Below, in pieces: positions 56,981 through 64,000 of a stretch of 64,000 nt of DNA. Made by a program: the position numbers and the translations under genes. Each line of letters begins with the position of its first letter. Positions within the stretch are counted from its first letter, which is position 1. Below the pieces are notes generated by a model. That model was given only the letters and a program-made list of their open reading frames with translations, was not told the DNA's origin and ran no database searches. The DNA comes from Aureococcus anophagefferens (lineage: Eukaryota; Sar; Pelagophyceae; Pelagomonadales; Pelagomonadaceae). The stretch covers positions 83,384-147,383 of the forward strand of contig NW_008705572.1 in assembly GCF_000186865.1 (NCBI RefSeq). Reading direction: 5' to 3'.

Positions 56981-58162
56981 ATGGGAGGAGCCACGCGATC
57001 CAAAGTCCCCAAGAACGCGGCGTCGCCGCGCGGTCGTCGCTCGTCGGCGGTTGTGCCGCTCCCCGGCGATGTCGTGCCGCTCGTGCTCTCGTACTCAGAC
57101 CCGTTCTTCGCCGGCATAGCCGCCGTCGTCTGCAGCGCCTGGCGCAAGGTGGTGACCGCGGACAAGTTCTGGGCGGAGCGCCGCGCGGCGCTCCAGCTGA
57201 CGGAGAAGGACAGACGGGAGCTGGAGTACCAGGGATGGTCCCACACGCGCTCGGGTGTGTACCGCGGGCCGCACAAGAACGGGCCCTTCGGCTCGCCTCG
57301 GACTCCTCTCGAGCTCGCATACCAGCGGACGGACCGATGCTTGGTCCTCGGCCTCGCGAATCAGCGCCACAAACTCGACCATATCGCCGACCTGTGGCGC
57401 GACGGCCATGCCGGCGTGCGGCTTCCGGGCGCGGGCAGCTCCGTGGCTCTCGATTCGCCCGTGGGCCTCGAAGACCAGCTCGCCTGGATTCGCCGGGTCA
57501 AGGAGCTGTCGGGCATCGTCGTGAGTCGAATGCTCCCGGAGACGCTCGCCCGCCTCGGCGGGTCGCAGATATGGAACGCGGCTTCCGGCGTGAAGCTCCG
57601 AGTCTTCACGCTCGACGAGACGCTCGCGTTTCTCGAGGCCGGGAGCGAGAGCGCCACGGGTAGCCGAGAGCCGGCCTCCGTGCCTCTCTTCGGGGGCCGC
57701 ACGCGCGGGTCCAAGCCGCCGCTCCGGCCTTCCGTCTGGCCGCTCGCACCGTGGAAGCTCTGGATCCCCGTAGCAGACTTCGAATTCGGCGAGCCCCTGC
57801 CCAAGAGTCGGCCGAGCATGGAGCCCCTTCGCAATCACGCCGCTCTCGTCGCGGTCACCTACGACGTCACACCATATGAGCCGACGGCGTCGGGCGTCGT
57901 CTACTACACGAAGGACAAGAACGGTTACACGCACACGGAACACATGACGCCCTTCGTCAACATCTGCCACTTCATGGAGATTGCCACCTTCCTGAACAAC
58001 GACCCCGCCGCTTTTCTCGAAGACAAACCGGACACGAGCTCCGACGACGACGAGTCCGAACTTCCCGAGTCCGAGTACGACTCCGACGAGATCGATCCCC
58101 TGGCGGCCGCGGAGTTCGGGGTGTACGACGACGACGACGACGTCGACGGCGACGATGACTAA
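56981..58162 (+). CDS. F-box protein with acidic tail
   Basis: 393 residues from the ATG at 56981 (a longer frame upstream starts with TTG). Residues about 24-70 (LPGDVVPLVLSYSDPFFAGI, then VVCSAWRKVVTADKFW) fit an F-box, which docks onto SKP1 in SCF ubiquitin ligases. The rest has no known substrate-binding repeats; a Trp/Tyr/charged middle is followed by a C-terminal tail of Asp/Glu (residues about 345-393). Composition is less GC-rich than the neighbours and resembles the gene at 26911, which also has an F-box-like N-terminus and an acidic C-terminus, so they may be members of one expanded family. Confidence 0.65.
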   Translation: MGGATRSKVPKNAASPRGRRSSAVVPLPGDVVPLVLSYSDPFFAGIAAVVCSAWRKVVTADKFWAERRAALQLTEKDRRELEYQGWSHTRSGVYRGPHKNGPFGSPRTPLELAYQRTDRCLVLGLANQRHKLDHIADLWRDGHAGVRLPGAGSSVALDSPVGLEDQLAWIRRVKELSGIVVSRMLPETLARLGGSQIWNAASGVKLRVFTLDETLAFLEAGSESATGSREPASVPLFGGRTRGSKPPLRPSVWPLAPWKLWIPVADFEFGEPLPKSRPSMEPLRNHAALVAVTYDVTPYEPTASGVVYYTKDKNGYTHTEHMTPFVNICHFMEIATFLNNDPAAFLEDKPDTSSDDDESELPESEYDSDEIDPLAAAEFGVYDDDDDVDGDDD

Positions 58163-58174
58163 AAAAAGGAATTA

Positions 58175-59235
58175 CTACCCGAGGTCCTTCAGGGCGACGT
58201 CGGCCCAGGCCGCGGCGACGCGCGGGAGCTCGGCCGCGAGCGCCGCGGCGGCGGCGGACGCGTCGCGCCGCGCGCCGGCGTCCTCGAGGAGCGCGAGGGC
58301 CGCGCGCGGGAGGTCGCCGTAGGCCGCGAAGCGCACGCCGCGCGCGTAGAGCGCGTCGAGGTCGCGGTCCGCGGAGGGCTCCGAGAGCACGCACGCGCCG
58401 CGCTGGAGCAGGTAGTTGAGGCGGTGCGTCTCGAGGGCCGCGCCCTCGTAGAAGTGGGCGTTGAGCACGACCGTCGCCCGCCGCGCGGCGTCGTCGCGCG
58501 CGGCGCCGAAGAGGTCGAAGCCGAGGCGGAAGTCGACCTGGCAGGAAAAGAGTGCGACATTCCCAACTTTGGAGACTGATATCTCGGTCAGTTTCCACTC
58601 GTTTCGGCTAATTTTTGGACGAGCGATCATCTCTCGGAGCGTTCTCGAAGCGTGGATGCTTTTTCCGGAACGGTCGCGCGCGGAACACTCACGTTGAAGC
58701 GAACTTGAATCACCCTTTTCCTGCCCCGGAAGTCGACGCGGTAGCCCCGCGGCGCGAGCAGCGCGGCGCACGCGTCCCGCAGCGCGGCGCGCCGCGCGTT
58801 GCCGCAGCCGTAGAAGAGCAGGTCCGCCGCCGGCGCCGGCGACGGCGGCGGCGCCGGCCCGAGGTCCGGCGGCGCGAGCGGCACGTAGGCGACGCGCCGC
58901 GCGGCGGCCGCCCAGCGCGGCGCGTGCGACGGCGCGAACTCCCAGAGCGCGTCCGCGCGCGCGACGAGGGCCAGGTAGGCCGGCGTGAGCCAGGCGCTCC
59001 CGAGCTGCTCCATCTGGTAGACGACGAAGCGCCGCGGCGGCGGCCAGGGCGCGTCGCTCGGCGCGACGCCGGGCAGAAGCGTCGCGCCGACGAGGACCCA
59101 GAGCTCGTCGTCGGAGACCCAGGGGCAGGCCTCGACGCCGACGTCGACGCGCGCGGCGACGCCCAGGAGGCGCAGCGCCGACCGCAGGCCCTCGGCGGCC
59201 TCGAGGAAGACGACGTTGCCCGCCCAGAGCCTCAT
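58175..59235 (-). CDS. Glycosyltransferase-like protein (introner-containing)
   Basis: 286 residues from exons 59235-58738 and 58537-58175, split by a family A introner. The joined frame is continuous through GYR and VDFRLGFDLFG. The second half (VVLNAHFYEGAALETHRLNY, then LLQRGACVLSEPS, then VRFAAYGDL) resembles the C-terminal nucleotide-sugar-binding half of GT-B-type glycosyltransferases of the kind that act on cell-surface glycans; the E near the end of such a stretch is typical. The first half has a WTPPAYLALVARADALWEFA-like region without a recognised motif. No signal peptide, so a cytosolic active site is likely. The start codon overlaps the stop of a short upstream frame. Confidence 0.65.
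58538..58729 (+). mobile_element. Family A introner, copy 3
   Basis: 192 bp between two copies of aagtcgac (58530-58537 and 58730-58737). In plus orientation it resembles the window-start copy, so relative to its minus-strand host gene it is inserted the opposite way to copies 1 and 2. Ends have drifted (ctggcaggaaaag and cttttcctgcccc). The intron (58737-58538) is GT-AG, with GT from the duplication. Confidence 0.92.
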
Positions 59236-59579
59236 CCGTCGCGCTCGCGGCGGAACGCCTCGAAGGCCGTCAGGTCGATGGGCGCGCGCCGGCCGTCGCG
59301 CCGCCGCGTCGGCGCCGCCGCGACCTCGGGCGGGTCGAGGGCCGGCGCCTCGTCGACGTCGACGGCCGCCGCTTCGACGTCGACGGCCGCCGCTTCGACG
59401 TCGACGGCCGCCGCCGCGTCGTCCTCTGTTATTTTTCTGCGCTTCGGTTGCGTCTCCTCCGCGCCGGCGTCGACGCCGCGCTTCGCGGCGCTCTCAGGAG
59501 CCGCCGTGGCTGCGAGGCTGCGCGTGAGATGAGCCGCTGCGGCTGTCAGGTCTGCACGAGCGCCGACAGGATCGAGCAT
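59232..59579 (-). CDS. Small basic/acidic protein, doubtful gene
   Basis: 115 residues from the ATG at 59579. Ala-rich, with three copies of AAAVDVE (a 21-bp tandem repeat at about 59361-59411), a basic stretch (PKRRK) that could be a nuclear signal, and a C-terminal FEAFRRERDG. Its TGA overlaps the ATG of the glycosyltransferase-like gene (GGATGAGG). In a eukaryote this overlap more likely means that this is a 5' exon or untranslated leader, or not a gene. If it is not coding, the 463 bp between 59236 and 59698 hold only this repeat and the promoter of the gene at 59699. Confidence 0.3.
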   Translation of the reverse strand: MLDPVGARADLTAAAAHLTRSLAATAAPESAAKRGVDAGAEETQPKRRKITEDDAAAAVDVEAAAVDVEAAAVDVDEAPALDPPEVAAAPTRRRDGRRAPIDLTAFEAFRRERDG

Positions 59580-59698
59580 ACGATCTCGATCGAACGGCAC
59601 CTTTGCTTGATTGACATGTGTTGCACTTTGGGCAGCTCGATGTCCGCCGACAATTCGTTTGGGCAGCCCTCGATGGCTGCCGAAGTCGCGGGCCCGCG

Positions 59699-60635
59699 AT
59701 GAGCGCCCTTGCCAACACCATTGAAACGCCCTACCTCGACCTGACGAAGTTCGTGCCGGCCGCGGCGCTCGACGAGCTCGATCGCTATCTGCTGGAAGAG
59801 GGCATCGGCGGCGCAAACAACGCAGCCCAGTGGTCGGCCTTCCTCGCCGATGATTCGAAGCACAGCGAATGCGTGGAGCTCTGCGACAAAGATACGTCGA
59901 GCTGGCCGGAACTCCGCCGCGACGCCGAGGAGGCCTTCGCGACGTGCCGGCGGCGCCGGGGCGACGCGCGGACGTGGCGGCCGAACGCGAACGGCGAACG
60001 GCTGCCCGGCGTCTTCGACTTCGTCCGAGCGTCGCCGATCTTCAGCAGCACGGGGAAAATTGCGATCCTCAAGAACGAGCGCGGCTGCCGCGGCGTGGAG
60101 CACGTCGACCACCGCCTGCCGGACCTCGTCTCCGAGTTCGTGTGGGTCCGGCCCGCGTGGTCCAGGGCAGCAAAAGGGTGATTCAATGTCTCTTCAACGT
60201 GAGTGTTCGCACGCGCGCGTTCTAGGAAAAGCATCCACGCTTCGAGAGCGCTCCGAGAGATGATCGCTCGTCCAAAAATCAGCCGAAACGAGCGGAAAAC
60301 GACCGAGATAGGAGCCTTTGAAGTTGGGAATTTCGCACCCTTTTGCTGCCCAGGCGTGGTCGACGAAACAGTTCTTCGTCAAGGACGCGTGCCTGCGGAC
60401 GCACGTCGTGCCGCCGTCGGTGCGCGTGCTCTGGTTCGACGACCACCTGCCGCACGGCATCCATCCCGTCGACGCGGACGCGCAGGTCTCCATCCGCGTC
60501 GACGGCGTCTTCCGGCCGCTCTTCCGCGAGTACGTCTGCCGGTTCGGGATGTTCGGCGATGTCGGATTCGACGGCGTTTCGCTGGCGGCGGTGCTCTGGG
60601 CGCAGGCGCCGCCGGAGGGCGACGATGGTGGCTAA
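59699..60635 (+). CDS. 2-oxoglutarate/Fe(II) oxygenase-like protein (introner-containing)
   Basis: 245 residues from exons 59699-60154 and 60354-60635. The GC-AG intron is a family A introner between Pro and Ala-Trp-Ser. The residues that would bind iron are HVD (in GVEHVDHRL, exon 1) and a distal His in LPHGIHP (exon 2), followed by an Arg for 2-oxoglutarate (SIRVDG). This is the H-x-D ... H ... R layout of the superfamily. Sequence identity to any named member is not evident, so the assignment is tentative. No targeting signal. The introner separates the two halves of the metal site. Confidence 0.5.
60163..60353 (-). mobile_element. Family A introner, copy 4
   Basis: 191 bp between exact 8-bp duplications (gcgtggtc at 60155-60162 and 60354-60361). 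In plus orientation it opens cagggcagcaaaagggtg and closes cacccttttgctgcccag, the reverse of copy 1. It is therefore inserted antisense to its plus-strand host gene, yet still ends in AG. The intron 60155-60353 is GC-AG; using the internal GT would shift the frame. Confidence 0.93.
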
Positions 60636-60688
60636 GGACAGCATAGCCCGCCGGCGGGATACGCGAAGGATCAGCGCTCGTTAGTCCC

Positions 60689-63151
60689 CTAGTTGATCGC
60701 GGCGCCGTCGGGCACGGGCGCCGTGCAGTTCGCGCCGTTGACGGCGAAGGGCTTGTCCTTGTAGAAGCAGACGCCGCCCCTCGTGACGAAGTGCTGCTGG
60801 GCCTTGGGGAAGAGCTTGCCCTTGTCGACCTGGCGGTCCGACGCGGGGGGGTTGTCGAGGCCCGGGAGCGCGACGCGGTCGCCGGGCTTCGCGCCCGCGG
60901 GCACCTCGACGAACTTGGGGCCGTCGTCGCCGTGCGTCGCGCAGAGGACCATGCCGTTGGAGGGGAAGCCCGCGAGCTTCTTGGCCTTGAGGTTCGCGGC
61001 CACGAGCACGAGGCGGCCCTCGAGGTCCGCCCGCGCGTAGTGCTTCTGGAGGCCCGACGCGACCTCGCGCACGCCGCCGAAGGCCTCGCCGCAGTCGATC
61101 TTCTCGCAGAAGAGCTTGTCGCTGTCCGGGTGGGGCCAGACGTCGACGATCTTGCCGACGACGAGCGCGAGGCGGCTCGCGGCCGTGTCGTCCTCGCCCG
61201 ACGGGTGGTCCTTGTGCGGCGGCGGCGCGGGCGCCTTCTTCGACGCCGGGCCCTTGGCCTTCTTCTCCTTGGCCAGGGCGTCCTTGACGTTGCCCTCGCC
61301 GGGCAGCTCGCGCTGCGCGAAGAGGGGCGCGCCCGGCGTCACGGCGCCGCCCGGCGCGAGGTTGTCGAACGTCGGCCGCAGCGCGGAGACGGGCGCGGGC
61401 GCGCCGCCCACGCGCCGCAGCGCGAAGGTCGCCGCGCGCGGCACGAGGGGCGCCAGGAGCAGCGCGAGCGCGTAGCAGGCCTCGAGGAGCAGCCGGAGCG
61501 TCTCCGTGCGCTTGGCCGCGAGGTCGTCCTTCATCTTCCACGGCTCGAGGTCCGTGACCCACTTGTTGCAGCCCCGCGCGGCGGCCATGGCCGCCTGGGC
61601 GTAGGCCGCGACGTCCAATTTCTCCATGGCCTCGCCGAGCTGGGCCCGGAGCGCGTCGAGGTCGAAGGGCCGGCCGAGGCCCGCGACGGCCTGTGGCGCG
61701 GGCACCTTGCCGCCGCACTTGGACTGCGCGAAGGCCGTCGCGCGGTGCACGAGGTTCCCGAAGGCGTCGGCGAGCTCGTTGTTGTGCGCGAGGATGAGCG
61801 ACGTCTCCGAGAACTTGACGTCCGCGCCCGGCGACGCGTCCTTGACGCAGAAGTAGCGGAAGCTGTCGGAGCCGTGCGCGTCGAGCAAGGCGTTCGGGTC
61901 GAGGACGTTGCCCAGCGTCTTCGACATCTTCGTGCCCGCCGCGTCGAGCACGAAGCCGTGGCAGAAGACGGACCTGGGCAGCGGCAGGCCCGCGGACATG
62001 AGGAACGCGGGCCAGTAGATCGCGTGGAACCGGACGATGTCCTTGCCGATGACGTGGATGTCCGCGGGCCACTTGCCCGCCGCTTCGAGGCAGGGGTCGC
62101 CGGCGGCCTTCTTCTCGGCGAGGCCGCCCGCGCCCGTGACGTAGTTCGTCAGCGCGTCGATCCAGACGTACATGACGTGGCCCGCGTCGAAGCCCTCGGG
62201 CAGGCCGACGCCCCAGTCGAAGGTCGTGCGGCTAATGGAAAGCTTCTCGATGTCCTCGGCGTCGTCGAGCATGAGCAGGACCTCCTTGCGCCGGCTCTCG
62301 GGCTCGACGAAGTGCGGGTTCGCGAGGACGTGCGCGCGGATCGCCGGCGCGTACTTGCCGAGCTTGAAGAAGTAGCACTCCTCGCTCGTGCGCTTCAGCG
62401 GGATGCCGTCGGCGTCGCAGAAGTTCTGGAGCTGGGCGTCGGACGCCTTGACGAAGCACTCCGCGCGCTCGTCGTACCAGCCGTCGTAGCGCTCGAGGAA
62501 GACGTCGCCCGAGGCCGAGCACCGGCGCCAGAGCTCGCGGCAGCACGCCTTGTGCCGCTCCGACGTCGTGCGCAGGTAGTCGTCGTAGGACACGTCGAGG
62601 CGCGCGTCCAGGGCCTTGAACTTGGCGACGCACTCGTCGACGAGCTCGATGGGCCGCTTGCCCTCCTTGGCCGCCGTGTTCGCGATCTTCTGGCCGTGCT
62701 CGTCCGCGCCCGTGAGGAAGTGGGTCTCCGCGCCCCAGAGGCGCCAGTAGCGCGCGACGACGTCCGTGACCAGCGCCTCGTAGGCGTGGCCCATGTGGGG
62801 CGACCCGTTCGCGTAGTTGATCGCCGTCGTCACGTAGAACGTGCGGTCCTTGGCCGCGCCGAGCCGCGCGTCGTCGCGCGGGAAGTTCACCGACCCGAGG
62901 AGCTCGCGCGCGGGCAGGGCCGCCTCCATGGGCGGGCCCTCGCCCTTGCCCTTGCCCTTGCCCTTGCCCTTCTTCTCCGCGGGCGCCGGTGCCGCGCCGC
63001 CCGTCCCGGCGGCCGGGGCCTTGCCCGCGGCCTTGGCCGCAGCGGCGGGCGGCGCGGGCGGCGCGTCGGCGGCAAGGAGGCCGTAGGTGAGGCCGAGCCG
63101 GCCCGCCGCCTCGTCGTACTTGAGGTCGTCGGCTGCGCGCGCCGGTGCCAT
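60689..63151 (-). CDS. MARS: Methionyl-tRNA synthetase with C-terminal tRNA-binding domain
   Basis: 820 residues from the ATG at 63151. It charges tRNA-Met, so it is essential for initiation and elongation. The class-I signature is present: HIGH-type SPHMGHAYEAL and the KMSKS-type GTKMSKTLGN. TAINYANG, GADEHGQKI and FDWGVGLPE also fit the MetRS family. The anticodon-binding helical domain follows, then a Lys/Pro linker and an EMAPII-like tRNA-binding OB fold (RLALVVGKIVDVWPHPDSDK, then VREVASGLQKHY). The C-terminal domain is as in plant or cytosolic forms. An Ala-rich, Lys/Gly-repeat N-terminus (GKGKGKGKG) replaces a clear transit peptide, which favours the cytosol. No introns. Confidence 0.93.
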   Translation of the reverse strand: MAPARAADDLKYDEAAGRLGLTYGLLAADAPPAPPAAAAKAAGKAPAAGTGGAAPAPAEKKGKGKGKGKGEGPPMEAALPARELLGSVNFPRDDARLGAAKDRTFYVTTAINYANGSPHMGHAYEALVTDVVARYWRLWGAETHFLTGADEHGQKIANTAAKEGKRPIELVDECVAKFKALDARLDVSYDDYLRTTSERHKACCRELWRRCSASGDVFLERYDGWYDERAECFVKASDAQLQNFCDADGIPLKRTSEECYFFKLGKYAPAIRAHVLANPHFVEPESRRKEVLLMLDDAEDIEKLSISRTTFDWGVGLPEGFDAGHVMYVWIDALTNYVTGAGGLAEKKAAGDPCLEAAGKWPADIHVIGKDIVRFHAIYWPAFLMSAGLPLPRSVFCHGFVLDAAGTKMSKTLGNVLDPNALLDAHGSDSFRYFCVKDASPGADVKFSETSLILAHNNELADAFGNLVHRATAFAQSKCGGKVPAPQAVAGLGRPFDLDALRAQLGEAMEKLDVAAYAQAAMAAARGCNKWVTDLEPWKMKDDLAAKRTETLRLLLEACYALALLLAPLVPRAATFALRRVGGAPAPVSALRPTFDNLAPGGAVTPGAPLFAQRELPGEGNVKDALAKEKKAKGPASKKAPAPPPHKDHPSGEDDTAASRLALVVGKIVDVWPHPDSDKLFCEKIDCGEAFGGVREVASGLQKHYARADLEGRLVLVAANLKAKKLAGFPSNGMVLCATHGDDGPKFVEVPAGAKPGDRVALPGLDNPPASDRQVDKGKLFPKAQQHFVTRGGVCFYKDKPFAVNGANCTAPVPDGAAIN

Positions 63152-63503
63152 CGCGCAGCTGCAGGCGAGTAGCTCTCGATCGGTGCTTTGCCTCGGTGCC
63201 GCCGCTGCAGGCGAGAGCTCTGCGATCGGTGCTTTGCCTCGGTGCCTCTCGCGAGCTCGCCGGCAATGCCGGCCTCGGCGATTATTGATCCGGGTGGTTG
63301 AAGTCGCACGAAACGGCCGCGCCATCGAGCTCTCCGCAAGCTCGGGCAGCGCGAACAACGTCGCGCGACCGCAACGTTGCCACCAAACCACGCGCATAAA
63401 CGTCGCGCGCCCACCGCAATAACTTTGCCACCAAACCACGCGCATACACGCTCAACGCTCGCGCACGCGCCACCAAACAACACGCATAAACGCTCAACCA
63501 ACC
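63152..63503. promoter_or_regulatory. Divergent promoter with two sets of repeats
   Basis: 352 bp between MetRS (minus) and the gene at 63504 (plus). Set one: a 40-bp block (gcaggcgag ... gctttgcctcggtgcc) twice at 63161-63200 and 63207-63246. Set two: three copies of gccaccaaaccacgcgcata at 63379, 63427 and 63469, about 42-48 bp apart, ending 11 bp before the ATG. Their spacing and place suggest a transcription-factor or core-promoter motif, but this is inferred. Confidence 0.6.
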
Positions 63504-64000
63504 ATGCCCGCGCGCCCGAAGACCGCGACGCTCATGATGCGCATGATGCTGGCCCAGCGCACGGGCCGCGAGCTCGCCGAGGAGGAGCGGCCCAGCGGCG
63601 TCGAGCACGTCACGGAAACGTCGTGCGCGATCTTCGCCCAGTCGCTGGCGCCGGCGCTGCGGGGCCGCGCGTGGGTCGCGTTCGAGTGCGACGACGGCGC
63701 GGCGGGCGACTGGAGCCACTTCAGCATGCCGCACGACGCGGAGCGGTACGCGCGGTGCCGGCGGCGCTGCGCGGCGGCGATCCAGGAGCTCTTCCGCCGC
63801 GCGGGGCTCGCCGACGAGACCTTCGCCGAGGCGACGACGCGCTGGGGCGGCCGCCCCGGCCTGCCCGCGCCCGTCTTCGCGAACGACGTCCGCGACGAGC
63901 GGCCGCGGCTCGGCGCGCTCGAGATCTACTTCGTCGTCGCCGCGGACGCGTCGCCGGGCGCCGAGCTCCGGACCGTGCTCCTCCACTCGAAGCTCAACAG
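63504..64000 (+). CDS. Unknown protein, 3' end outside window
   Basis: An open frame from the ATG at 63504 to the last base, 165 codons so far. The start is rich in Met and Arg (TLMMRMMLAQRTGRELAEEE). The remainder is a folded-looking sequence with two close tryptophans and His/Asp residues (GDWSHFSMPHDAERYARC) and a beta stretch (GALEIYFVVAADA). I do not recognise the family. Codon use matches the neighbours. The strand and start follow from the 11-bp distance to the last copy of the repeated promoter motif. Confidence 0.5.
   Translation, partial: MPARPKTATLMMRMMLAQRTGRELAEEERPSGVEHVTETSCAIFAQSLAPALRGRAWVAFECDDGAAGDWSHFSMPHDAERYARCRRRCAAAIQELFRRAGLADETFAEATTRWGGRPGLPAPVFANDVRDERPRLGALEIYFVVAADASPGAELRTVLLHSKLN

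Noticed and set aside
1..64000. tRNA, rRNA, CRISPR arrays, prophage or bacterial operon structure
   Set aside because: No cloverleaf, ribosomal RNA or spacer-repeat pattern was seen by eye. Spliced genes, presequences and nuclear-pore proteins show eukaryotic nuclear DNA. A covariance-model scan would be needed to exclude small RNAs fully.

Overview
The window reads as nuclear DNA of a stramenopile alga, most likely a pelagophyte close to Aureococcus anophagefferens. The support is: very high GC; densely packed genes on both strands, often only 70 to 200 bp apart; short spliceosomal introns; secreted proteins with PT-rich linkers; two proteins whose signal peptide is followed at once by Ala-Phe, the stramenopile plastid-import signature; and six transposon-like introns (introners) with terminal inverted repeats and 8-bp target duplications. 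The organism call is inference from these traits. A 521-base run of N lies at 39463-39983.

Layout, left to right. 1-9173: the 3' exon of an acidic Pro/Asp repeat protein, a multi-span membrane protein, a His-rich protein, a CFAP77-like axonemal protein, a membrane RING-H2 protein with a J-like domain split by an EF-hand, and an importin-7/8-type karyopherin. 9289-17578: a PDZ-like protein with a CaaX-type end, a Cys-rich receptor-like protein, a bestrophin-like channel, COX19, a PHD-finger protein, and a divergent pair of predicted plastid membrane proteins, one an AAAP-type transporter. 18255-28242: a leucine-rich-repeat gene built from repeated exon+intron units, a translin-TRAX fusion, an ankyrin protein, a sulfotransferase/GT90/sulfotransferase-like fusion and an acidic F-box-like protein. 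28424-40941: a GAF-like protein with RRxS arrays, a class-3 lipase, a 1506-aa scaffold-like protein, ornithine aminotransferase, PAM18/TIM14 and NUP62. 41133-52617: an eight-exon membrane protein with six copies of an eight-cysteine module, a short unknown protein, a RING plus tandem CoA-transferase-III fusion, and a P-loop kinase. 52723-64000: a second sulfotransferase, a coiled-coil protein, a Rossmann-fold protein, an F-box protein, a glycosyltransferase-like protein, a 2OG-oxygenase-like protein, methionyl-tRNA synthetase, and an unknown gene running off the end.

The most striking signal is in the introns. Six are introners in two families that share an internal core but differ at their ends. 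In each, the 5' splice site is supplied by the first two bases of the target-site duplication and the 3' AG by the element end, so splicing restores the uninterrupted gene. The elements work as introns in either orientation. Four of the six use GC rather than GT, and many ordinary introns here also appear to be GC-AG, including all nine in the LRR gene. Separately, three genes carry a direct duplication of their own last coding bases including the stop codon.

All exon models were made by hand by matching reading phase and protein-family continuity. No RNA evidence or database search was available. In several genes the annotated start is the first in-frame ATG, because a longer open frame upstream begins with TTG or GTG.
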